Notes: generated by a model from the sequence alone, not told the origin. 64,000 nucleotides of DNA from Deltaproteobacteria bacterium (GCA_017644045.1 JAEPMI010000005.1:496001-560000), one strand, 5' to 3'; shown: positions 52,578 to 61,885, numbered from the stretch's first letter. Made by a program: numbers and translations.

Positions 52578-54626
52578 ATGTGCGACTTCATGCGACCTCT
52601 TTGGCTGGCTCCCCTCTTCGCGCTCGGCTGCGCCACGACCCCCACCCCGGAACCGGAGACGCCTACCGAGACCGAAGCGGAGCCGGTAGCCGAAGCGCCC
52701 GCGCCGATCGAGCGACCGGAGCTGCACCCGCTCGAGGACGTCACCGAGCTACGATTCGCGGGAGACGCGAGCCTCACGTTGCCGGCGGGCTGGTCCGCGG
52801 CGACCAGCGACGACGAGTCCATGCTCTTCGCGGCCACGCCGGAAGGCGACCTGCAGCTCGTCTTCGTCTCGCGCCCCATCCCGCTCGGTGGCGGGCGCGG
52901 TCTCGCCGCTCGACTCGTGACCGAAGCCTGGCAGTCGGTCGAGCCCGGCTTCGACCGGCGCATCCTGCAGGCGGTGCCGGGTCAGTCCGCTGCGGGCTGG
53001 GACGTCTCCGGCCAGGTGATCTTCGAGACGGCGCCGAGCGAGCGCCGTGGGGTCGCCGCGGTCTTCCAGGTGAAGGGCGAGCGCGCGATCGTGGCCTTGA
53101 TGGACGGCAGCGTCGACGGCTTCGGTCGCCGCGGCGCCCAGCTCAACGAGATCATCGGCTCGGTCCGGGTCCCCGGCGTCGAGGAGATCGACTGGCTCGC
53201 GCTCGAGCGGCGCACCATCGACGAAGCCGCCATCACCCGGCTCGCCGAGCGCATCGAGGCGGAGCGAGTCCGCGCAGGTGTACCGGGCGCGGCGGTCGTG
53301 TTGGTGAACAGCGACGAGGTGCTGATGGCGCGCGGCTTCGGTACGCGGAGCCACGACGGCGACGAGGCGGTGACCCCGGCGACGCGCTTCATGATCGGTT
53401 CCACGACGAAGGCGCTGACGACGTTGCTCGCCGCGAAGATGGTCGACGAAGGCGACGTGCGCTGGGACCAGCCGCTGAACGAGCTCCTGCCCGAGTTCCG
53501 GCTCGCGGACGAGGACGCGACCGCGGCGATCACCCTCGAGCGGTCGTTCTGCGCGTGCACCGGCCTCCCGCGGCGCGACCTCGAGTTCCTCTTCGAGTTC
53601 GCGGACGCGAGCCCGGAGACCACCCTCGCGCAGCTCGCGACGGTCGCGCCCACCACGGAGATGGGCGAGACGTTCCAGTACTCGAACTTCCTGGTGGCCG
53701 CGGGTGGCTACGCGCTCGGCCGCTCCCAGGACCGGCGCCGCGACCTCGACGCCGCCTATGGCCGGCTGCTCGACCGGGAGATCCTGCGTCCGCTGGGCAT
53801 GCGCTCGACCACGCTCGACACCCGCCGCGCCCAGCGCGCGGAGCACGCACTGCCCTCGGCGCGCGGTCTCGACAACCAGGTCCGGCCGCTCGACCCGACC
53901 GTCGAGCAGTTCGTGAGCGCGCTCGAGCCGGCCGGCGCCGCGTGGTCGACCGCCGAGGACATGGGCCGCTACCTGCAGATGGAGCTACGCAAGGGCGCGC
54001 TGCCGCAGGGGCGTCTCATGAGCGAGGAGGCGCTGCTGCATCGTCGGGAGCCGGGTGTCGCGATCGGTCCGGACGTGCACTACGGGCTCGGCCTGATCGT
54101 CGGCGAGCGCGCGAACATCGCCCACGCCGGCCACGACGGGAACACCATCGGCTTCACGAGCAGCATGATCTTCTTCCCGGAGCTCGACCTCGGGCTCGCG
54201 GTGCTCACCAACCTCGGCAGCGCCAACGAGTTCACCGGGGCCGTCGACCGGATGGTCATGGAGATGGCCCTGCCGATCGAAGAACGCGCCGAAGCCGTCG
54301 GCGAACAGCAGCGCCAGGCACGAGCCAGCGCGCTCTCGCAGATCAGCGACCGCCTGAAGGACCCGACCGACACCGAGCGCGACGCCATCGTCGGCCGCTA
54401 CGAGTCCGACGAGCTCGGCGCGCTCGAGGTGAAGGTCGACGGCGATCGCATCGTCGTCGACGCCGGCGAGTGGTCGAGCGCCATCCGCATCGTGGAGGCC
54501 GGCGGCGAGCGCCAGTGGATCGTCACCGAGCCGCCGCTCGCGAGCCTGCCCATCCAGCACGACGGCGATCGCCTCACCATCGCCATGCCCCAGCACGAAT
54601 ACGTCTTCACCCGCGCGACCGAGTAG
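52578..54626 (+). CDS. Serine beta-lactamase-like lipoprotein
   Basis: A 682-residue predicted lipoprotein (LFALGC, Cys18), with an alternative ATG at 52590. A Pro/Glu linker is followed by an N-terminal domain (about 50-200) of PsbP/DUF1795 appearance, then a class C beta-lactamase/D-alanyl carboxypeptidase-like domain (about 215-560): STTK with nucleophile Ser275, YSN (368-370) and a HDG stretch (AHAGHDGNTIGF) in place of KTG. A C-terminal lipocalin-like domain (about 585-680) completes it. It could be a periplasmic esterase, peptidase or PBP-like enzyme; antibiotic resistance cannot be concluded. Confidence 0.85.
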   Translation: MCDFMRPLWLAPLFALGCATTPTPEPETPTETEAEPVAEAPAPIERPELHPLEDVTELRFAGDASLTLPAGWSAATSDDESMLFAATPEGDLQLVFVSRPIPLGGGRGLAARLVTEAWQSVEPGFDRRILQAVPGQSAAGWDVSGQVIFETAPSERRGVAAVFQVKGERAIVALMDGSVDGFGRRGAQLNEIIGSVRVPGVEEIDWLALERRTIDEAAITRLAERIEAERVRAGVPGAAVVLVNSDEVLMARGFGTRSHDGDEAVTPATRFMIGSTTKALTTLLAAKMVDEGDVRWDQPLNELLPEFRLADEDATAAITLERSFCACTGLPRRDLEFLFEFADASPETTLAQLATVAPTTEMGETFQYSNFLVAAGGYALGRSQDRRRDLDAAYGRLLDREILRPLGMRSTTLDTRRAQRAEHALPSARGLDNQVRPLDPTVEQFVSALEPAGAAWSTAEDMGRYLQMELRKGALPQGRLMSEEALLHRREPGVAIGPDVHYGLGLIVGERANIAHAGHDGNTIGFTSSMIFFPELDLGLAVLTNLGSANEFTGAVDRMVMEMALPIEERAEAVGEQQRQARASALSQISDRLKDPTDTERDAIVGRYESDELGALEVKVDGDRIVVDAGEWSSAIRIVEAGGERQWIVTEPPLASLPIQHDGDRLTIAMPQHEYVFTRATE

Positions 54627-54627
54627 C

Positions 54628-54934
54628 GCGGAGTCGGGGGAGCCGCAGTCTCGGGCTTCGCCCGAGCAAGGCGGGGATGAAGCCGAAAGTCCCCTCACCT
54701 CGAAGCGACAGCCACGGAGGCCGAAGGCCGGAGTGCCTGAGCGAAGCGAGCGGAGTCGGGGGAGCCGCAGTCTCGGGCTTCGCCCGAGCAAGGCGGGGAT
54801 GAAGCCGAAAGTCCCCTCACCTCGAAGCGACAGCCACGGAGGCCGAAGGCCGGAGTGCCCGAGCGAAGCGAGGGCGCGAGCGAAGCGAGCGGAGTCGGGG
54901 GAGCCGCAGTCTCGGGCTCCGCCCGAGCAAGGCG
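54628..54934. repeat. 122-bp tandem repeat, two and a half copies, with hairpins
   Basis: A 122-bp unit occurs at 54628-54749 and again at 54750-54871 with one difference; after a 17-bp insertion a third partial copy starts at 54889 and ends near 54934. Each copy contains a perfect hairpin CTCGGGC-TTC-GCCCGAG (54650-54666, 54772-54788; loop TCC at 54911-54927). No coding function is apparent. The repeats fill the gap between the lipoprotein gene and the left end of the integrated island. Confidence 0.85.
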
Positions 54935-54954
54935 GGGGTTTGCCCCAAACCCCC
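54934..54954 (-). terminator. Hairpin, probable former terminator of the FHA-sigma54 regulator gene
   Basis: GGGGGTTT-GCCCC-AAACCCCC forms an 8-bp stem 10 bp to the left of the left 27-bp repeat. Read on the minus strand it lies just after the TAG that closes the left repeat, so before island insertion it would have directly followed the regulator gene. Confidence 0.5.
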
Positions 54955-54963
54955 AGAAACTAC

Positions 54964-54990
54964 GTCACGTCGTCGGCGGTGATGCCGTAC
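54964..54990. repeat. Attachment-site repeat, left copy (27 bp)
   Basis: Perfect copy of 58654-58680. On the minus strand it reads as the codons YGITADDVT followed at once by TAG, the same residues that end the FHA-sigma54 regulator. The sequence to its left is probably the original chromosomal region downstream of the regulator gene. Confidence 0.85.
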
Positions 54991-55124
54991 AACTCCGGCG
55001 GCGAGGGAAACGCGAGGCGTCTCGCGGAGATCGTCGAAGTCGTCCCGCGATGGGGGTCCCATCGATTCGGTCGACGATCACCGGGTTCCGAAGCCTGATT
55101 CCGCAGATGCTGGCGCGGTCAGCA

Positions 55125-55213
55125 TTCAGCTGCACTGCCCCGAGTGCTCGGAGCCGTGCGGGGAGGAGCCGACCTGCCGAGTCTGCGGGGTGGCGTTCCT
55201 CCGCGAGCCTTGA
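55125..55213 (+). pseudogene. Zinc-ribbon C-terminal fragment
   Basis: This open stretch encodes a four-cysteine zinc ribbon, CPEC...CRVCG, then FLREP and a TGA at 55211-55213. No start codon or longer conserved frame is found upstream within the island, so it is probably the tail of a gene cut by the left boundary or by a rearrangement. Low confidence because of its short length. Confidence 0.35.
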
Positions 55214-55216
55214 CGA

Positions 55217-55720
55217 TCAGTGGCCGCCCAATCGCTTGTACTTCGGGCCGTTCCTGTGGACCGCGACGAACCGCTTCCACTCTTCGTCCTCGGCGTCGAG
55301 TCGGTCCTTGATGTAGGCCTTGGCGTCAGCCTTCAGGTAGGGGTGCCGTGAGCACCGTGTCAGGCTGCCGATCAGCGCCATGAGGGACGCTTCGTCCGGG
55401 AGGACGAGCTCGCGGTGGGCGTCCCGGGCCCTTGAGAACCACTCGTTCTCGGGAGAGACCTCCTCGGTACCGGCGAAGACGGTCGACAGGTCCAGATGCC
55501 CATCCTTCTGGTTCCTGATGGAGTCCAGGCCATTCCCGGCGAAGTGCTCGGTGACCACTCGAACAACCTCCGACGGAGCGATCGCATAGACGGAAAGCCG
55601 CAGGTCGGCCGCTCCCTCACGAGTCAGGAACTCCGCGTCCAGGATCGTTTGCGGGTCCTCCTCGAGAGAGGTCTTCCGCTTCCATACACGCAGCCGGATC
55701 TCGCTGGCCCCCTCCGCCAC
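55217..55720 (-). CDS. Island cargo protein, unknown function
   Basis: A 167-residue protein starting at GTG 55720, two bases after the stop of the HEAT-like gene, so it is the third gene of a coupled operon. It has no signal peptide, membrane segment or recognised domain. The N-terminus is beta-rich (IRLRVWKRKTSLEED, LRLSVYAIAPSEVVRVVTEHFAG), the C-terminus is helical and ends in a basic stretch (KYKRLGGH). It is located inside the integrated island. A role together with the two upstream genes is likely from the tight spacing. Confidence 0.65.
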   Translation of the reverse strand: MAEGASEIRLRVWKRKTSLEEDPQTILDAEFLTREGAADLRLSVYAIAPSEVVRVVTEHFAGNGLDSIRNQKDGHLDLSTVFAGTEEVSPENEWFSRARDAHRELVLPDEASLMALIGSLTRCSRHPYLKADAKAYIKDRLDAEDEEWKRFVAVHRNGPKYKRLGGH

Positions 55721-55722
55721 TC

Positions 55723-56238
55723 CTACCCCTCGAGGACTTCTTCCGCAGCCTCCCGAACGCCGTCGCTGGGATCCTCATGCGACAACCTCTCCAGCGTCTG
55801 CCGAACGGCGGGAGAGAGGTGGAAGCCAAGGCCGTACACCGCGCCCTCTCGAACGACCGGCGACGGGTGTTCCAGCAGGCGGGTCAGTACGAACTCGACG
55901 CCGCTGGTCGCAGCGCAAGACGCGGTGCCACGACCAAGAATCTCGGCAGCATGGCTGAGGTGGCCGCGTGGAAGCGCGGCCTCAAACACCCAAGCTGCCA
56001 GGCGGGCGGGAGACTCCTGGACCATTCGCTCGAAGGCGGCCCGGCTTGGGCTTGGAGCATCGGCGTCCGACCAACCCAGAACTTCCAGGAACACGCCTCC
56101 AATGGTCACCTCCCCACGTTGCTCCGTTGGGGTCTTCTGGGCGGCTACCATGCGCACCTCGGACGAGGTCCTGCGTCTCCGCGGCTCGGGCGCGCCATTG
56201 GCTGGCGTCATCGAGTCGTACTTCGCAGCGCTATGCAT
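55723..56238 (-). CDS. HEAT-repeat-like island cargo protein
   Basis: A 171-residue protein. The N-terminal 45 residues are polar and probably disordered. The C-terminal part shows HEAT-like helical pairs: FVLTRLLEHPSPVVREGAVYGLGFHL and LERLSHEDPSDGVREAAEEVLEG, with the typical Pro-x-VRE turn. HEAT arrays mediate protein contacts. The start ATG overlaps the last 8 bases of the TIGR04255-like gene, showing translational coupling. It has no catalytic motif. Confidence 0.68.
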   Translation of the reverse strand: MHSAAKYDSMTPANGAPEPRRRRTSSEVRMVAAQKTPTEQRGEVTIGGVFLEVLGWSDADAPSPSRAAFERMVQESPARLAAWVFEAALPRGHLSHAAEILGRGTASCAATSGVEFVLTRLLEHPSPVVREGAVYGLGFHLSPAVRQTLERLSHEDPSDGVREAAEEVLEG

Positions 56239-56950
56239 TGGTTCCTCCTCTGGACTCGGGGGTCCGGCTCAGGAAGTCCCTGAACCGGTCCGTGATCACC
56301 GAGTCGAACATCCCGGAAGCCAGGGAGTGGGTCGCCTCGATCTGCTTCCGCAGGTCGCCACGTGCTCCGCCGGGCTCCGCTTCGGCGCGCAAGAAAAGTC
56401 GAAGGACAGGTACGGGGCCCTCGCGCTCCTGGAAGAGCTTCCCCATGACCGCGCCGGTCGAGTGAGGTCGCTTCCACTCCAGGTCGAGCTGGGCGAAGCC
56501 GTCGCGGCCCATCCACTCTGGGAAGTCGAGCTTCAGGATCAGGTCGAGTGGCATCACGCCATTGTCGCGAGCTGGGATCTCGATGGCGTTGTCGTACACG
56601 TACGCAACTCTGGTCAGTTCGTCGACGCCCATCACCTCAAGCGTTCGCTCGACGACTTCCAGGGACTCGTCCCTGAACGACTCGAAACCGGGATAGTCGA
56701 ACGCCACGAACGACGCCTGGTTGAAGGAAATGGCGAGAGACCTGGTCGAGGCCGTGTCCCGCAGCTGGAAGGGGCGGAGCGCGAGGGGCTCCCCTGTCTT
56801 CACCGTCGGGACGAACAGATCTGGAAGCCGGCTCTCGAACTCCCGCTGCACATCACCCATCCGAGTCGGAGCGTCCAGACGACCCCGAAAGAAGGTCTCG
56901 AACGTCACCGATTGCAGCTGTTGGTTCGGATACTTGGGCCCCTTGGACAC
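56231..56950 (-). CDS. TIGR04255-like island cargo protein
   Basis: A 239-residue protein from GTG 56950, supported by AGGGAGG six bases upstream. The N-terminus YPNQQLQSVTFETFFRG, a central RSLAISFNQASFVAFDYPGFESFRDESLEVVERTLEV and RVAYVYDNAIEIP match the layout of TIGR04255, a sporadically distributed family of unknown function found in mobile or accessory regions. It has no membrane segment. It is the first gene of the three-gene minus-strand operon. The pattern of distribution of the family makes a phage-defence or toxin-related role conceivable, but no such activity is established. Confidence 0.65.
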   Translation of the reverse strand: MSKGPKYPNQQLQSVTFETFFRGRLDAPTRMGDVQREFESRLPDLFVPTVKTGEPLALRPFQLRDTASTRSLAISFNQASFVAFDYPGFESFRDESLEVVERTLEVMGVDELTRVAYVYDNAIEIPARDNGVMPLDLILKLDFPEWMGRDGFAQLDLEWKRPHSTGAVMGKLFQEREGPVPVLRLFLRAEAEPGGARGDLRKQIEATHSLASGMFDSVITDRFRDFLSRTPESRGGTNA

Positions 56951-57192
56951 CGCCGCCTCCCTAGCGCGCCGACCATGGCGCGAGGCTTCGGAGCCGCCAA
57001 GCAGAATCGCTCGAGCAGCGCCGGGTTCTCTCAAAAGCATGCGTGATACCAGTGGGACGCAGCAAATTCGCGGGCGTAACGACGGATCGTGAGCGACGGC
57101 CATCGGTTCAGCCCCAACTCAACCGATGGTGTCGCGGATGATTCCACCACCACCACCAGCCCACCACCACGCCCCGTGGCTGCTGTCCCCAT

Positions 57193-57486
57193 CTACTTGT
57201 TATCGGCGATGCGCAGGCTCGACGGTTTCACCTCGACCACGACCATCCTCGTCACCTTGACCCCGGCGCTCACCAGGGCCTGATGGGCAGCGGCGAATAC
57301 TGCCGCTGACCGACCGGCGGTGTCCGTGCCGACGAACGTGGTGTTCGGCAGCTGGGCTAGGCTCTCCGTTCCGCCGGGTGGCGACGTAGTCGACACGAAC
57401 ACGGACCATCCGAGGTCCTCAAGCGCCTTCCGGGCGGCGGCGTAGTTGGCAGGGACGAGATCGAAGGTCAGTAGGAACTCAGCCAT
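57193..57486 (-). CDS. Small alpha/beta protein of the island
   Basis: A 97-residue protein from ATG 57486. It has a beta-alpha-beta-beta-alpha-beta pattern: EFLLTFDLVP, an amphipathic helix ANYAAARKALEDLGW, FVSTTSPP, TTFVGTDT, a second helix VFAAAHQALVSAG and VTRMVVVEVKP. This resembles the ferredoxin-like fold of Cas2/VapD-type small proteins, although the catalytic residues cannot be assigned, so the comparison is structural guesswork. The gap to the TIGR04255-like gene (56951-57192) shows no gene. It is divergent from the gene at 57627. Confidence 0.55.
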   Translation of the reverse strand: MAEFLLTFDLVPANYAAARKALEDLGWSVFVSTTSPPGGTESLAQLPNTTFVGTDTAGRSAAVFAAAHQALVSAGVKVTRMVVVEVKPSSLRIADNK

Positions 57487-57626
57487 GTGTCTCCTGGGGC
57501 CATCATGGGCGCCGGCGCGCCCAGCCAATGGCGAGGCCCAGGCTACCTCGCGCGGCAACCGAGACTGATACCTCGACAGTGGTATCGAGGTACGCGGTTG
57601 CCCCGCCCGCGGCTAGGATCCCGAGC

Positions 57627-58117
57627 ATGGAATCGAAAGAGTTCGAGGAACTAGCGCAGGCGATCGACAGCCTGGTGGGGATCGATCAGCGCGCTCGAGA
57701 CGCTCACACCCTCTGGGATGACCAGCTCTGCGGTCGGATTCAGCAAGACCTTCGTGGCTTCGTCGAGCAGGTGACGGCCCGACGGACTACGGACCGGAAG
57801 CGCCACGAACTGTCCGTCTACGAGGATGAGCGCGATGTCGTCTTGCGCTTCAAGAATGAGCGAACGGTCAGACACGCTGAGTCGGTGGGGCCGCACCACC
57901 GCGGCGCCGAGCTGGTCTTTCACCAGTTGCTCAGCGGACGGGTTGAAGTTGTCTACTTTCCGCCCACCGTCGGCAAGACGGAGTCGGTTGGTGAGCGCCT
58001 GGGGGCTTGGACGAGCAGATCGAAGCCGAGTCGTTCTCCAGCGAGCGGGTCCTAGCGTTCGCAGCTGAGTTCGTCACGCGCGCGTGTCGTGAGCACTGGT
58101 CCGTCGAGGAAGACTGA
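57627..58117 (+). pseudogene. Island gene of unknown function with a frameshift
   Basis: ATG 57627 opens a frame encoding an acidic, soluble protein (FEELAQAIDSLVGIDQRARD, IQQDLRGFVEQVTARR, ELVFHQLLSGRVEVVYFPP). After about 125 residues the sequence continues convincingly in another frame: GLDEQIEAESFSSERVLAF, AAEFVTRACREHWSVEED and TGA at 58115-58117. The switch is at a run of five G at 58001-58005; a sixth G would restore one frame of about 163 residues. It is either a pseudogene, a sequencing error or a -1 frameshift site. No known family. Confidence 0.6.
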
Positions 58118-58350
58118 CGCGGACCGGTGGAGAGCCCTCCGTGCAGCCGGCACCGGCCATTCCGCACGAACCCATCCACGAGGACCGCGGGAGCCCTGCA
58201 GGGCGCTCCGGAGCGCGTCCTGGCCCCGCAGCGCGGCCGCTGGTCCGCGAGCCGTCGGGCGGCCTCCTCATCGGCGCAGAGGGCCCGGAGGGCGCGCTCG
58301 ACGCGGGTGAGGGCGCCGCCCTCAAGGACGAGCTCGCGCCCGCGGGACAA
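58118..58350 (-). pseudogene. Fragment of an HGG-motif small protein
   Basis: On the minus strand this stretch encodes RVERALRALCADEEAARRL, then CGARTRSGAPCRAPAV...NGRCRLHGGLSTGPR. The CGAxTRxGxPC...GRCRxHGGxSTGP pattern is a recurrent signature of small proteins found near integrases and in mobile regions. The similarity stops right after STGPR, where the sequence becomes antisense to the neighbouring gene, and at the other end it merges into the antisense of the integrase fragment. No good start codon is present, so it is probably a broken remnant. Confidence 0.5.
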
Positions 58351-58649
58351 CCACAGCTTTCGCCACGCGTTCCTCTCGCTGGCGATCGAGGACGCGCCGG
58401 AGCTCGAGCTCGTCGCGCGGAGCATCACGCACTCGGCGGGGATGGGGGTCGCCTCGGACCGGTACGTCCACCGGGCGTGGGCGACGAAGTGCGAAGTGAT
58501 CGACCGGCTCGACATCTCGACCGACCGGCGAGCTGACGTCGTGGCACCGGAGTTCGCCGCGGCGGCGAATGCTGACGTTTCCGCTGACATCGGCGAGGAC
58601 CGCTCCGAGGCCCCCAGCGAACCCCGGAGCGATTCCAGGCGGTTCCCGG

Positions 58650-58672
<23 letters not shown>
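58346..58672 (+). pseudogene. Tyrosine recombinase (phage-type integrase) C-terminal remnant
   Basis: The frame beginning at about 58346 reads NHSFRHAFLSLAIEDAP, LELVARSITHSAGMGVASD and RYVHRAWATKCEVIDRL. This resembles the C-terminal catalytic part of tyrosine recombinases, with HxxR-like HSFRHAF, the His in THSA and Tyr in RYVH as candidate active-site residues. The N-terminal two thirds are missing, and the low-complexity tail ends with a TGA at 58670-58672, inside the right 27-bp repeat. Its position adjacent to the repeat is where an island integrase is normally found. Confidence 0.6.
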
Positions 58673-60065
<1,393 letters not shown>

Positions 60066-60112
60066 CGCCCGCTACGGTAGCCGTTCCCATTTGCTGGGGT
60101 CAACGGTCACCA

Positions 60113-60508
60113 TCAATGAGAGTGCTCTTCTCCACCCTCATGCGCGGGCGCGGTGTAGCGAAAGCCCTCCGGCAACACGGCGGAGCGGGAGCCCTGCCGA
60201 ACCCGAATGGTGACCGGACCCTCGGTGCCTGGTGGGATCTCCACCTGCAAGCGGGTCGACCCGATCACCGCCGTTCGCGGTGAGGGCGTGTCGCCGAAGC
60301 GCACCTCCACGGCTGCATGCGCGTCGAAGCCGGTGCCGAGGACGGTCGCGAAGGGACCACCGCTGGCGCTCCCTTCCGGCGGCTGGACCTGTTCGATCGT
60401 CAGCGGCTCATCCGGCTCCGCGTGCGGCGCGGCCGCCACGTCCGCTGACTCCGAACAGCCGGTCGGCCATACTGCCGCCATGACGACGAGGATCGCGGCC
60501 CTGCTCAT
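60113..60508 (-). CDS. IPT/TIG-domain lipoprotein
   Basis: A 131-residue predicted lipoprotein (VWPTGC, about Cys18). One IPT/TIG immunoglobulin-like domain (about 35-120) shows IEQVQPPEGSASGGPFATVLGTGFDAHAAVEVRFG and LQVEIPPGTEGPVTIRV. The C-terminus is His/Glu-rich (EGGEEHSH), possibly metal-binding. It is divergent from the lipoprotein at 60480: the two start codons overlap by 29 bp, so both genes share their 5' ends. Confidence 0.72.
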   Translation of the reverse strand: MSRAAILVVMAAVWPTGCSESADVAAAPHAEPDEPLTIEQVQPPEGSASGGPFATVLGTGFDAHAAVEVRFGDTPSPRTAVIGSTRLQVEIPPGTEGPVTIRVRQGSRSAVLPEGFRYTAPAHEGGEEHSH

Positions 60509-60995
60509 CGGCGCCTGCGCGTGCGGTGGAGGGGAGACGGCCGCGGACTTCGAGGGCGACTACGAGCTGGTCGACCAGCGGAGCGGGAGCTGCGAAGGCC
60601 CGCTCGAGCCCCAGCCGATCGAGCCGACCGACCAGTTCTTCCGGCTGAGGGCCGAGCCTCGAGATGACGGGACGATCGTCGCCTACTTTCCATGCGTGAG
60701 CCCGGGCGAGTGCGTGGACACCTACGACCTCTTTCGTTCGTTCGGGCGGGCCGACGGCCGCTGGGTCACCACCATCGCCACCGCGATCGGGATGGACGGC
60801 GACGATGGCTGCCTGCTCCGCTTTCGGCACCGCGAGCTGACCTCGGCCAGCGGCGATCTGCTCATCGTCGACACCGTGTACGAAGTGATGGACCCGACGT
60901 TGCCGGCCGCCGAATGCGACCAGGGCACCGCGCGCGAGCGAGGCGACACGATGCCCTGTGTGAGCCTCACCGAGCTCTCGGCCGAGCCGCGCTGA
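60480..60995 (+). CDS. Hypothetical lipoprotein (paralogue of 63047-63574)
   Basis: A 171-residue predicted lipoprotein with the short signal MTTRIAALLIGACAC and a lipobox cysteine at about 13-15. The mature part reads DFEGDYELVDQRSGSCEG, FFRLRAEP, GCLLRFRHRELTS and RGDTMPCVSLTEL. The same arrangement of cysteines and the RFRHREL block occurs in the gene at 63047. No known domain was recognised; a small beta-barrel of lipocalin type is plausible. The 5' end overlaps the divergent IPT/TIG gene. Confidence 0.68.
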   Translation: MTTRIAALLIGACACGGGETAADFEGDYELVDQRSGSCEGPLEPQPIEPTDQFFRLRAEPRDDGTIVAYFPCVSPGECVDTYDLFRSFGRADGRWVTTIATAIGMDGDDGCLLRFRHRELTSASGDLLIVDTVYEVMDPTLPAAECDQGTARERGDTMPCVSLTELSAEPR

Positions 60996-60996
60996 G

Positions 60997-61764
60997 TCAG
61001 CAGCGGCAGTTGCCCGCGAAGCTGAAGTCGTCGCTGGCGGACCACCACTCGCCACCGCAGCCGCCGGTGTGGGCGTGCTCGCAGCGGTCGTGGTTGCCGC
61101 AATCCTGGGTCCAGGCACTGCTGTACCAGCCGGTGCAACCGGGGCCACAGCGCGAGTTGCAGGGGTTGTGCGAGTCGTAGCGACCGAACTTGATGTACTC
61201 GCGCATCGACCAGGAGTGGCTGCCGTGCGTGTGGCCGTGATCGTTGCCGGTGCCCGAGTGATAGAAGTTGCGGTACCCGCTGGTGCACGCGGCGTAGCAG
61301 AGCGTGGTCCAACCCCGCTCGGGGTCCGCTTCGATGTGGCGGGTGATGAGCTCGCCGGCCGGGTGGCTGCCCCAGAGGGTGGCCTGGCGGAAGAGGTTGT
61401 CGGCGACCGGAGAGTCCTTGCCGACCTCCTCCTCGATCGTCGAGGCGAGGGCCGTGATGACGAAGCGATCGTCCTGGGTGATGGCGAAGTCCTCGGCGGC
61501 CTGGAGATCGACCTCGTAGTCGTTCCAGTTCACGACCGAACCGAAGGTGCGTCCCTCACGCTGGAGCTCGATGTCGAAGAGCCCGTCGTCGACCTCGATG
61601 GCCGTGAAGTCCACCGCGCCCGCAGAGGTCACCAGCGTGCCCTCGAGCCGACCGTCATCGAAGGTGGTGAGGGTCAGCCCCAACTCGTTCGGGGTCTCGG
61701 TCGGTCCAGCCGCCGCGCAGCCGAAAGCCAGCACGAGACAGAGAGTGGTGAGTTGTGCACGCAT
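60997..61764 (-). CDS. Phospholipase A2-like lipoprotein
   Basis: A 255-residue predicted lipoprotein (LAFGC, Cys16), starting at ATG 61764 with AGGAGG upstream. The N-terminal domain (about 25-110) is beta-rich. The C-terminal part is Cys-rich with CNSRCGPGCTGWYSSAWTQDCGNHDRC; the DCGNHDRC block resembles the phospholipase A2 catalytic signature CxxHDxC, with His-Asp as the active dyad and CGPGC near the calcium loop. It would act on membrane lipids at the surface, but activity is inferred from this motif only. Confidence 0.65.
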   Translation of the reverse strand: MRAQLTTLCLVLAFGCAAAGPTETPNELGLTLTTFDDGRLEGTLVTSAGAVDFTAIEVDDGLFDIELQREGRTFGSVVNWNDYEVDLQAAEDFAITQDDRFVITALASTIEEEVGKDSPVADNLFRQATLWGSHPAGELITRHIEADPERGWTTLCYAACTSGYRNFYHSGTGNDHGHTHGSHSWSMREYIKFGRYDSHNPCNSRCGPGCTGWYSSAWTQDCGNHDRCEHAHTGGCGGEWWSASDDFSFAGNCRC

Positions 61765-61885
61765 GGGTTCGCTCCTCCTGGCCGAAGAGCTGTGCAAGAT
61801 GCGTACACAGAACGCGTTTCAGAAGATCGTTGAGCTTTTGCCGAGGACTGCTGTCCGCGGCCCATGACTTGGACGGACGACTCGT

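Noticed and set aside
52578-54626. Antibiotic-resistance beta-lactamase
   Set aside because: The STTK and YSN motifs show a penicillin-recognising fold, but the KTG box is replaced and extra domains are present. Such proteins are often esterases or peptidases, so resistance is not supported.
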